DNA of 63,476 nt from assembly GCA_028278245.1 (NCBI GenBank), contig JANQEQ010000011.1, positions 1 to 63,476 of the forward strand. The letters run 5' to 3'. This stretch comes from Phycisphaerales bacterium. Its GTDB lineage: Bacteria > Planctomycetota > Phycisphaerae > Phycisphaerales > SM1A02. Of the stretch, positions 44,356-51,994 are shown in pieces (the stretch's first letter is position 1; each line of letters opens with the position of its first letter). A model generated the notes under the pieces. It had not been told where the DNA came from. It searched no databases and saw only the letters and a list, made by a program, of their open reading frames with translations. Position numbers and translations under genes: made by a program.

Positions 44356-44384
44356 CGTATCGGGCGGTGCGGACCCGACCTACG
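44356..44384. repeat. GGACCCGACCTACG repeat, second copy
   Basis: This shares GCGGACCCGACCTACGA with the palindrome at 4208-4235; the left arm here is ATCGGGCGG. It is intergenic, between the small hypothetical gene and the convergent ugd. Confidence 0.7.
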
Positions 44385-44422
44385 ATATTTCAGTAACTCA
44401 ATGTTTATGTATGCGTAATGAA

Positions 44423-45772
44423 TTAAGCGGTGGCGTTTGATGTCGGCTGCGTGACTGGTGGGCGACCGACGGATATGTAAGTAAATCCGAGTTTACCCAA
44501 TACTTTGCGGCGATAGATATTTCTGCCATCAAAAATCACTTTGTCTTTGAGACGCTCACCGATCACATCAAAATCGGGATGACGGAACTCGCTCCATTCT
44601 GTACAGAGCACCATTGCATCAGCGCCGTTCAGCACATCGTACATATCATTGACACATTCAACTTCAGGCAGTTCCTGATGCAAATTTTCAAGACCGGCCG
44701 GATCAAATGCACGCACCGTTGCCCCCGCATCCAAGGCATTTTTCATGATGCAGATTGCCGGGGCTTCGCGGATATCATCGGTTTCAGGTTTGAATGATGC
44801 ACCCCAGAAAGCCAGAACTTTTCCGGAAAGATTATTATCAAAATACTCTGAGATCTTGTTCCAGAAGTATGGACGCAAGTTCTGATTGACTTCATGGACT
44901 GAGGCATTCAGCAAGCACTCAAAGCCAGACGTTTTTCCCATACCGACGACGGCTGAAGTATCTTTGGGGAAGCACGAACCACCGTAACCCAGGCCGGGGT
45001 AATAGAACGAGCCGCCGATTCTGGTATCGGAACACATTCCCTCACGCACACATTTGATATCCGCCCCGTAACGTTCACAGAGCAGTGCGATTTCATTGAT
45101 GAAGCTGATTTTACAGGCAAGCATGGCGTTTGATGCATACTTGACCATTTCTGCAGAACGGACATCCATAATAAAAATCGGATTACCCTGACGAACGAAT
45201 GGCTCGTAAATATCGCGGAGAATTGCGGCCGCTCTTTCGTCATCCACACCGCAAACGACTCGGTCGGGTTTCATGAAATCATTGATTGCTGCCCCTTCTT
45301 TGAGAAATTCAGGATTGTCAGCAACCAGGAACGGGGTGTTGGTTCGCTTGCGAATGACTTCGGCAACAAGATGTGTCGAACCGACGGGAACAGTGGACTT
45401 GACCACGATAAGTTTCGGATCAGAATCAGGACCAAGCTCATCGATCGTATCAGCAATGTCACCCGCTGCTTCCAGAACATGCTTGAGATCGGCAGATCCA
45501 TCTTCGTCTGGTGGAGTCCCGACGCAGATGAAGATAGCATCGGCATCGCGGTAGGCAGCTTGTTTATCCAGAGTAAAGAAGAGACGGCCGGCATCGACGT
45601 TGCGATGTATCATCTCCTCCAGGCCTGGTTCATAGATGGGGACTTTCCCGTCCCGGAGCATCTTGATTTTCCGCTCATCGACATCCAGGCATGTCACAGT
45701 ATTTCCGGTGTTTGCCAAACAGGCACCTGTGACAAGGCCAACGTAACCGGTTCCAACCATTGTGAGTTTCAT
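44423..45772 (-). CDS. ugd: UDP-glucose 6-dehydrogenase
   Basis: This encodes 449 aa. It oxidises UDP-glucose to UDP-glucuronate with NAD. The N-terminal Rossmann motif is GTGYVGLVTGACLA, followed by CLDVDERKI and EPGLEEM. The catalytic Cys is in GYGGSCFPKDT. The C-terminal UDP-binding domain contains GASFKPETDDIREAPA. It feeds uronic acid precursors to surface glycans but lies 8 kb from the polysaccharide locus as a stand-alone gene. The downstream palindrome at 44356 may help 3' end formation. Confidence 0.97.
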   Translation of the reverse strand: MKLTMVGTGYVGLVTGACLANTGNTVTCLDVDERKIKMLRDGKVPIYEPGLEEMIHRNVDAGRLFFTLDKQAAYRDADAIFICVGTPPDEDGSADLKHVLEAAGDIADTIDELGPDSDPKLIVVKSTVPVGSTHLVAEVIRKRTNTPFLVADNPEFLKEGAAINDFMKPDRVVCGVDDERAAAILRDIYEPFVRQGNPIFIMDVRSAEMVKYASNAMLACKISFINEIALLCERYGADIKCVREGMCSDTRIGGSFYYPGLGYGGSCFPKDTSAVVGMGKTSGFECLLNASVHEVNQNLRPYFWNKISEYFDNNLSGKVLAFWGASFKPETDDIREAPAICIMKNALDAGATVRAFDPAGLENLHQELPEVECVNDMYDVLNGADAMVLCTEWSEFRHPDFDVIGERLKDKVIFDGRNIYRRKVLGKLGFTYISVGRPPVTQPTSNATA

Positions 45773-45912
45773 AAACGCAATCCTTGATAAAGCTCAGGTG
45801 GGATAGTAGGCGCTGTATCGAATTTATGCCCGGAATAGAAGATCATTTGCGTTGTCACAGGTTTCAGCCGGAATGGAATCCCATTGAGGCAGATCAAAAT
45901 ATATGCCAACAC

Positions 45913-46449
45913 TCAGTTCACCATACTAACCGCAGCGCCTTCCAGGTGCAGAAGCCATGCTTTACGTTTTATCGGCTGAGCCTGAGGATCAGTGCACCCG
46001 GAAAATCCATGAAGTTGTCCGCCTGCTGAGACCACGCGATGACAAGGTACGATAATCGAAACTGGATTGCGCCGCATCGCCTGACCGGCCGCCCGGGCAG
46101 ATGATATGGACGCCCCGGCCATCTCAGCCAGTAGACCGTAACTTGCTGTCTGACCGTATGGAATAGCCTGACACGCCCGCCAGCACCGCCTGGAGAAGTC
46201 ACCCGCCGGTGGGAGCGCAATGTGCGAAAAGCTCACGTGCTCACCATCGAAATAACGGATCAGTAGTGCCTCAAGTTCATCCAGTTGAGACGAATTTGTG
46301 GATTGTGCGTTTCGGTATTGGCTTGGGAATTTGTCAAACCACGCCGTCTGGAACGACCCATCTGCGTACTCAAACACGCCGAACTCACCCATTGGTGTGG
46401 AGATAAAGCGATGGTCCACGGTTTCCATGTTCGCGACTCTCGTTTTCAT
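45913..46449 (-). CDS. ogt: Methylated-DNA--protein-cysteine methyltransferase
   Basis: This encodes 178 aa. It repairs O6-alkylguanine by irreversible transfer to its own Cys. The acceptor is Cys136 in PCHRVV, with GQTASYGLLAEMAG and ARAAGQAMRRNP (the helix-turn-helix and Arg finger) before it. The N-terminal domain is short and weakly conserved, as is usual in Ogt. ATG at 46428 (METVDHRF) is an alternative start. It begins immediately after the stop of the endonuclease-fold lipoprotein gene. Confidence 0.94.
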   Translation of the reverse strand: MKTRVANMETVDHRFISTPMGEFGVFEYADGSFQTAWFDKFPSQYRNAQSTNSSQLDELEALLIRYFDGEHVSFSHIALPPAGDFSRRCWRACQAIPYGQTASYGLLAEMAGASISSARAAGQAMRRNPVSIIVPCHRVVSAGGQLHGFSGCTDPQAQPIKRKAWLLHLEGAAVSMVN

Positions 46450-48000
46450 TCAATCACACCAATGAAGATCGACCACAACGGGGAAGTGATCCGAAGCGGA
46501 AGGGATGTCGTCGGTTTCAATACTGTGATACTGGAGCCAATGTTCAGTCAGATCGCGCGAATCAAAGACAAACATCCTGGGACAAGTTAGAGTGGAATCA
46601 CTGAACATGACATAATCAAGGCGACCGGCAGCGAAAGGTTCGCCGGGATCACGCCAGGTTGCATTAGACAAGCCGTCAAGTTGTATCGGCTGTGAGATGG
46701 CAAGGTCGGAGCCGTCCAGATCAATTGCATGGACAAGATTATCCAGGGGATCACGCCCTCCAACGAGGTTCATATCACCAGCCACGATAATTCCACTGAT
46801 TTCGGGGTCATTTTGCAGGGATTTGAGCGCATCATTGATCACTGTCGTTTCGGTTATGCGCACTTCGTCTTCGCGGCTGTCTTTCCTGCCGCAGCATTTC
46901 AGATGGACGGACATCACTGCAATTCGCCTGCCCTGCCAATCCAGATACGCACCGGCAGTTCGCACGTACCAGTCATCGCGTTCCGGGAAAGGCAACAGTT
47001 TCAAAGTAGGCGCATCGCTCAACGGGATTCGACTGGCCACGACCGATCGCAAATCGCCCCCGCCTTCGCCATACTCAACATGCCAGAACGGCTCGCCTTC
47101 CTCGTGCAAGGCTCGGTTCAAAAACGATTTGAGTTCATACGCACTGGTCTTATCCGTCAGTTCCTGCAGTAGAAGTACATCAGGATCTAGCGCCTTCAGT
47201 GTGCGAATAAACGGCTTGGGATTGAGCAGTAAGGCACCCCGCTGCCCATTCCACGAAACAACGCGAATCACCTTGTCTGACTTTGCGATCGGATCAGTCG
47301 GCTGAGCGGGAATAAGCGATCGCTTTGCTCCACCATCCAGAGAAAAGGTAAACGCCTCGGTCTCGTCGATGATCTCACCTTCCTCCTGATAGATCAACTT
47401 GCCTGAAAACCTCTTGCCGGTAAAAAGAAGTGGAGTGAGTGGGAGTTCTCGACCGCGCTCCAGGCGGAATTCAAAAATGGTATTGGCGTAAGTCGGGGCA
47501 AAGGTGAAGCCGGCATCGTAGACCGTCAATGGTTCCTGTGATGAATCATCGGTATTGGTCGGGTAAGTGACTGAATGCAGCGCCACGCCAAAGCCGGGCT
47601 TGTCCTCGTTCCAGGGATTGGGCGGAGTCATAACGATGTACACATCAACCCCCGGCAGATTGTGCATTGTTTTACCGGTGGAGGGATTGCCATCGACATC
47701 CAGGAGCAGTTTCGCCCGGCCCTTGAGACCCTGGGGATTCAACTCGTTTCCAAAATCAACCAACAGATGGACGAAACGCTCATCATGCGTGACGGCAACT
47801 TGTCCAAAATCAACAAATTGCCCTTCAGCGTCACCTGCATCATCGAGGATCTTCGGTATATCCTGCCAGTCATCAAACACACCGTCCAGCACAATGGCGG
47901 GCTGGATCGGAGCACAACCCATGATGAGAGAGACGGCAGAAACTCCACACAGGCAAGACGCCTGTGCCACCCTGGGGATTGGTGTACTGAATGGAAGCAT
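46450..48000 (-). CDS. Lipoprotein with an endonuclease/exonuclease/phosphatase-fold domain
   Basis: This encodes 516 aa from ATG at 48000 (MLPFSTPIPR), preceded by CAGGAG; the longer open frame upstream overlaps the divergent gene and is rejected. The lipobox is LIMGC at about residue 29. An N-terminal beta domain (VLDGVFDDWQDIPKI) resembles carbohydrate-binding family 9 type sequences. The EEP domain has VVSWNGQRG, VLLLQELTD, VMSVHLKCCG, IVAGDMNLVGG, RLDYVMFS and the final SDHFPVVVD. It probably cleaves nucleic acid or phosphoester bonds outside the cytoplasm. Residues 10-18 of the signal peptide are encoded by a palindromic repeat (47948-47971). Confidence 0.88.
   Translation of the reverse strand: MLPFSTPIPRVAQASCLCGVSAVSLIMGCAPIQPAIVLDGVFDDWQDIPKILDDAGDAEGQFVDFGQVAVTHDERFVHLLVDFGNELNPQGLKGRAKLLLDVDGNPSTGKTMHNLPGVDVYIVMTPPNPWNEDKPGFGVALHSVTYPTNTDDSSQEPLTVYDAGFTFAPTYANTIFEFRLERGRELPLTPLLFTGKRFSGKLIYQEEGEIIDETEAFTFSLDGGAKRSLIPAQPTDPIAKSDKVIRVVSWNGQRGALLLNPKPFIRTLKALDPDVLLLQELTDKTSAYELKSFLNRALHEEGEPFWHVEYGEGGGDLRSVVASRIPLSDAPTLKLLPFPERDDWYVRTAGAYLDWQGRRIAVMSVHLKCCGRKDSREDEVRITETTVINDALKSLQNDPEISGIIVAGDMNLVGGRDPLDNLVHAIDLDGSDLAISQPIQLDGLSNATWRDPGEPFAAGRLDYVMFSDSTLTCPRMFVFDSRDLTEHWLQYHSIETDDIPSASDHFPVVVDLHWCD
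47948..47971. repeat. Palindromic repeat within a lipoprotein signal-peptide sequence
   Basis: On the minus strand it begins GGTGGCACAGGC, then loop GTCTT, then GCCTGTG. Its opening is the same as the element in the aconitase-like gene (GGTGGCACAG), and the stem resembles the GACAGGCG palindrome at 11552. It encodes VAQASCLCG in the lipoprotein. Confidence 0.75.
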
Positions 48001-48059
48001 GTTGGCAACTCCTGAGTCGAATTGAGTATCGTGTGGTATGGTAGCGATGTGGTGATGTT

Positions 48060-49214
48060 GTGAAAGGCAGTAATTCAAAGGATTTGCAGGCAATTCGCTG
48101 CCCTCGCTGTGGGTACGACCAGCAGGGCGTTGTGGCCACATGGACAGGTCAATGTCCGCTGGAAGGGACATGCAGTGAGTGCGGCCTGACAATTCAGTGG
48201 GCGGAACTGCACTGCCCGGAGAAGTTCGTGCCGATGTGGTGCGTTGAATATGCCGAGGGCAGGTGGGGAACACTACGGACAGCGATCAAGACGTACATGC
48301 GGTCATTCTGGCCGTGGCGGTTCTGGAAACGGCTGGACATGTCGTTTCCGATCAAGCCGAAACAGTTGGTCAAGTATGTGGGATTTCTTTTGCTGTTGCT
48401 GGCTGCAATGTATGTGGTGGAGCAGAGTGTGGTGGCAGTGCGGGTGCGGTATATAAATGAGTTACAGATGCAACAACTACTCACTTACAGGAATTCCCTA
48501 CCTGCAAGAATCCAATCCTATGAACAGATCCTTCAAACCACGGAATGGGATGAAATATCTAAAGGGAAGAAAGAGAGAATTGAAAGAGAACTTGCACATT
48601 ATCGTAAAATGCTGATTAAGTTAAAACCATCAGTACACCATTCATACACGATGGCTATAGTCGAGGCGGTGTTTTTCCCTTGGGCTTCAACATCGTTGGG
48701 CACACAACAAACTGCTCTTGGTGGGTCTTCGTATACACCACCTCGACATCTTCACCTTGCGGTGATGAATTACACATTTGTAAACCGTGGATGGTCGCGT
48801 ATTGATGCTCCTCATGAAACAATGGTGCTTGCGCTCGCCTATATGGTGTGGGGATTTATCTCATTCTTACTTCTGCCGATTGGATTTGTGTTGTTGCCAA
48901 TATCGCGACGAAGGGCGAAAGTACGGTGGGGACACATTACGCGCATTACGGTGTACGGTTTGTTCATTCCGGTAACGTTCATGCTGTTGATAGGTGCTGC
49001 TTTTTCCGTCGCGATGGCGTACAGGCCGTCTTGTGAGATTGCACTGGAGTTCATGTATTACATCTCACTGCCGATGATGATTTTCGTTGTGATCTGGTGG
49101 GCGGTGGCGATCAAGCGATATCTGCGCATGGCGCACGGCTGGGCGGTGGCGCTGCTGTTGGGGGTGATCGCTGTGCTGATCCCGCTTGGTGTGGCAGTGT
49201 TTTTGTCATTGTGA
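48060..49214 (+). CDS. Membrane protein with N-terminal zinc ribbon
   Basis: This encodes 384 aa. A zinc-ribbon opening CPRCGYDQQGVV...CPLEGTCSECGL (residues about 13-42) has four Cys in two CxxC pairs. About five membrane helices follow (for example FLLLLLAAMYVVEQSVVAV, MVWGFISFLLLPIGFVLL and WAVALLLGVIAVLIPLGVAVF). Between the first two there is a soluble, coiled segment. This architecture is common in Phycisphaerae as a hypothetical family; the function is unknown. GTG at 48060 is the start, only 59 bp from the divergent lipoprotein ATG, so the promoters must overlap. Confidence 0.85.
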   Translation: MKGSNSKDLQAIRCPRCGYDQQGVVATWTGQCPLEGTCSECGLTIQWAELHCPEKFVPMWCVEYAEGRWGTLRTAIKTYMRSFWPWRFWKRLDMSFPIKPKQLVKYVGFLLLLLAAMYVVEQSVVAVRVRYINELQMQQLLTYRNSLPARIQSYEQILQTTEWDEISKGKKERIERELAHYRKMLIKLKPSVHHSYTMAIVEAVFFPWASTSLGTQQTALGGSSYTPPRHLHLAVMNYTFVNRGWSRIDAPHETMVLALAYMVWGFISFLLLPIGFVLLPISRRRAKVRWGHITRITVYGLFIPVTFMLLIGAAFSVAMAYRPSCEIALEFMYYISLPMMIFVVIWWAVAIKRYLRMAHGWAVALLLGVIAVLIPLGVAVFLSL

Positions 49215-49252
49215 GTTGCAGGGGAGCCGCGATCGGTGATCGAGGACCGCCG

Positions 49253-49320
49253 CCCCCCCACACACGAAGATATCCGCGTCTTCCTCGAAGACCCGTCAGA
49301 CGCGGCTTACGGTGTGTGAG
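49253..49320. repeat. Structured repeat A with C/CA tract, upstream of glyA
   Basis: A C7ACACAC tract (49253-49265) is followed by the hairpin CCGCGTC (49274-49280)...GACGCGG (49299-49305) with an 18-base loop TTCCTCGAAGACCCGTCA. Then come CTTACG and GTGTGTG, which can pair with CACACAC. A shortened relative (CTCGTCAGGTCCGGCTTACG) is at 49335-49354. Compare copy B at 50823. Confidence 0.8.
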
Positions 49321-49441
49321 TTAAACTTCCGGGGGCTCGTCAGGTCCGGCTTACGCCCCCCCATGATGATACGAAGTTGTCTGTTTTATGTGTGGGGGGG
49401 TGGGTTTCCCGGGGCGGATTAGAGTCGTAGGATACGTCACT

Positions 49442-50764
49442 ATGAGTGCAACCACATCAACACATCTCATTCCGGAATCGTTGGATCACATTTCCCAATC
49501 TTTTCTGCAGATGCTGTGGGAGCGTGATCCGGAGGCAGCACATATTCTGGCCGAGGAAGGTGAGCGACAAGCCACCACACTGGAGCTGATTGCTTCGGAG
49601 AACCATGTCACCCCGGCTGTGATGCACACCATGGGTACGTGGATGACGAATAAATATGCCGAGGGGTATCCGGGCAAGCGGTACTACTCCGGATGCGTCA
49701 ATCATGACCACGTTGAAGATCTGGCAATCGCCCGGGCATGCGAGTTGTTTGGCTGTGAGTTTGCCAATGTTCAGCCGCATAGTGGGGCAAACGCGAACTT
49801 CGCTGCGTGTTTTGCCTTGCTGGAGCCGGGGGATAAGTTCCTGTCGGTGGTACTGTCAGACGGCGGGCACCTGACGCACGGTTCGATGGTGAACGTGTCG
49901 GGCAAGTGGCTCAAGCCGATTCATTATCCGCTGGTATATGACGAATCGAGTCCGGACTATGGATTTATTGATTACGACGAGGTGGAGAAGCTCGCCCAGG
50001 AGCACAAGCCGAAGCTGATCATGTGCGGGTACTCGGCTTATCCGAGGGTGATTGATTTTGCTCGATTCCGGCAGATTGCGGATTCGATCGGGGCGATCCT
50101 GATGGCGGATATTGCACACATTGCGGGGCTGGTGGCGGGTGAGGCTCATCCCTCGCCGTTCCCCCACTCGCATGTGGTGACCACAACGACGCATAAGACC
50201 TTGCGTGGCCCGCGCGGCGGATTGATTCTCACGCAGGATGAGGAACTGTCCAAGGCGATGAACAAGGCGGTGTTCCCGGGTATTCAGGGTGGACCGTTGA
50301 TGCACATCATTGCCGCCAAGGCGGTGGCGTTTGCCGAGGCGCTCAAGCCGGAGTTCAAGGATTACGCGCGTCAAACCGTGGCGAATGCCAAGGTGCTGGC
50401 ACAAGAATTGATGAAGGCGGGGTATCACCTGATCTCCAACGGCACGGACAATCACCTGATGCTCATCGATCTGCGGAAATTCGATCCGGAATTGACGGGC
50501 AAGCAGGCAGCGCTGTGGCTGGAGGCGGCGGGCATCATCACGAATAAGAACACGGTCTCCCAGGAAGAGCGGTCACCATTCCAGACGAGCGGGATCCGCC
50601 TGGGGACGCCAGCATTAACCACCCGGGGATTCAAGGAGGATGACATCCGCCAGGTGGCGGCACTTCTGGATCGGGTGTTGAAGGGTAAGGGTGACGAGGG
50701 TGTAATCAATACGGTTCGTGGTGAGGTACGGGATCTTTGCGGACGTTTCATGATGCCACATTAG
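49442..50764 (+). CDS. glyA: Serine hydroxymethyltransferase
   Basis: This encodes 440 aa from ATG at 49442 (MSATTSTHL); the upstream in-frame ATG at 49388 would add G-run-encoded residues from a repeat tract and is rejected. The PLP enzyme interconverts serine and glycine with tetrahydrofolate. Blocks seen are ELIASENHVTPAV, NKYAEGYPGKRYYSGC, NVQPHSGANANFA, the PLP-Lys site VTTTTHKTLRGPRGG, FPGIQGGPLMH and GIRLGTPALTTRG. It is flanked on both sides by related hairpin repeats and C/CA tracts. Confidence 0.97.
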   Translation: MSATTSTHLIPESLDHISQSFLQMLWERDPEAAHILAEEGERQATTLELIASENHVTPAVMHTMGTWMTNKYAEGYPGKRYYSGCVNHDHVEDLAIARACELFGCEFANVQPHSGANANFAACFALLEPGDKFLSVVLSDGGHLTHGSMVNVSGKWLKPIHYPLVYDESSPDYGFIDYDEVEKLAQEHKPKLIMCGYSAYPRVIDFARFRQIADSIGAILMADIAHIAGLVAGEAHPSPFPHSHVVTTTTHKTLRGPRGGLILTQDEELSKAMNKAVFPGIQGGPLMHIIAAKAVAFAEALKPEFKDYARQTVANAKVLAQELMKAGYHLISNGTDNHLMLIDLRKFDPELTGKQAALWLEAAGIITNKNTVSQEERSPFQTSGIRLGTPALTTRGFKEDDIRQVAALLDRVLKGKGDEGVINTVRGEVRDLCGRFMMPH

Positions 50765-50870
50765 CCCCCCACCCCCCCACACTCGTCCCATACGTACATA
50801 TGCGCGTCTTCCTCGAAGAGATCCGGACCTTCCTTGAAGACTCGTCAGGTCCGGCTTACGCCCCCCACAC
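50765..50870. repeat. Structured repeat B with C/CA tracts, downstream of glyA
   Basis: CCCCCCACCCCCCCACAC (50765-50782) begins right after the glyA stop. A partial unit GCGCGTCTTCCTCGAAGAG (50802-50820) precedes a full hairpin CCGGACC (50823-50829)...GGTCCGG (50848-50854) with loop TTCCTTGAAGACTCGTCA, then CTTACGCCCCCCACAC. Compared with copy A, both arms of the stem changed together while the loop is nearly constant. Confidence 0.8.
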
Positions 50871-51002
50871 GTGTATCCACCACTGGGGTGTATTCATCAA
50901 AATCCCGAGGTGAGCCGCTTGCATTGAATGCATTGCGGATTTATGATGCGAGGTTCTAGCGATTTTGCATCCGCTTCTCACTTTGACTCTGAGGATTGAA
51001 TC

Positions 51003-51284
51003 ATGCCCCGCGTCTGTTATTTCACCGGCCTCCGCACGATCACGGGAAACAAGCTGCGTTATCGCGGTCGGGCTAAGTATCTGGGCGGTATCGGTAAGAA
51101 GGTCACCAGCTGCACCAAGAGGACTTTCAAGCCCAACCTGCAGACAGTCACGGCAATGATCGACGGCAAGCCAAAGCGGATCAAAGCTTCTGCACGGGCG
51201 ATCAGACAAGGCCTGGTCACCAAGCCGCTGAAGCGGAAGTACAGCTATACCCGTCAGCAAAAGCAGGAAGCCCAAAACCTGTAA
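51003..51284 (+). CDS. rpmB: Large ribosomal subunit protein bL28
   Basis: This encodes 93 aa, slightly longer than the common 70-80. It is very basic. It begins MPRVCYFTGLRTITGNKLRY, with the bL28 hallmark of an early Cys and the GN region (CxxTGxxxxxGN), then KVTSCTKRTFKPNLQTVTAMIDGKPKRIKASARAIR. That middle block is the conserved bL28 core (RxFxPNLQxVxxxxxGxxxRxxVSxxxxR). A second Cys pair typical of zinc-binding L28 is not complete. It appears monocistronic. Confidence 0.93.
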   Translation: MPRVCYFTGLRTITGNKLRYRGRAKYLGGIGKKVTSCTKRTFKPNLQTVTAMIDGKPKRIKASARAIRQGLVTKPLKRKYSYTRQQKQEAQNL

Positions 51285-51994
51285 CTCCCCCCACACACCC
51301 ACACCTTCCCCCACCCCCCACACGTTCCCCTCCATAGACCTACCTCACGCACATACATCACTCCTGCGCGCAAGCATAAATGGTGAGCTGGAGCAGGTGT
51401 GAGCTGATGATGTCCAAGACATGAAGATGGCTCGATTCGGGTGAGCAAAACTACGTAATGCCTTATAAGAAATAGAGATATAAAAATATTAGAACGTGAT
51501 AAATAGATATTCTTTTCTGTGATTATTCAATTGTGCTTAGATGACAATCGTGCCTAACACGCTGCTATACAACATTTTACGGGTAACATAATCCTATTGG
51601 TAAAATAGCAAAATAATGCTAATTTCATCATATATGAGGATTTTTGCATCTCGGTATTTGACCGAGGCTGATTTTGGCGTAAGGTTGAATTCAGGTTCGC
51701 TCGCACTTCGAATCAAGGGGAATATGCTCTGGACACCTCAATATCTTGAGGTTGGTAACCAGCAGGCTCCCAACAAATAGTCGGTGCGGCGCGTCCGATC
51801 GATGTGAAAACATTGTGAACGGTATTGCTAACCAATCCTTGGAAGGAAATCAGGGAGGGCTTTGATAGCTTTTGGATAGATCAGGGTGAATCTTATTTCT
51901 TCACATAGTCATTCTGTTGACCCTTGATCGTAAACGTATGTCATTAATGCAATTAGGGTGGTAACACATATTCTGGGCATGAGCTGATCAACAA
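51285..51994. other. Long non-coding gap upstream of dnaG, possible structured RNA
   Basis: No convincing protein gene is present in these 710 bp. C/CA tracts lie at 51287-51300 and 51308-51323. The region 51440-51650 is AT-rich. From 51650 there are several hairpins: CTCGGT-ATTTG-ACCGAG (51650-51666), CCTCAA-TATC-TTGAGG (51736-51751) followed by GGTTGGTAACC, bracketed by TGCTCTGG...CCAGCA. G+C rises here relative to the AT-rich flank, which could indicate a non-coding RNA or the dnaG leader. I could not match it to 6S, tmRNA, RNase P or SRP RNA. Confidence 0.35.

Noticed and set aside
48001..48273. N-terminal extension of the endonuclease-fold lipoprotein
   Set aside because: The extra 91 residues have no family character and overlap the divergent zinc-ribbon gene; ATG at 48000 has a good ribosome site and opens a lipoprotein signal peptide.
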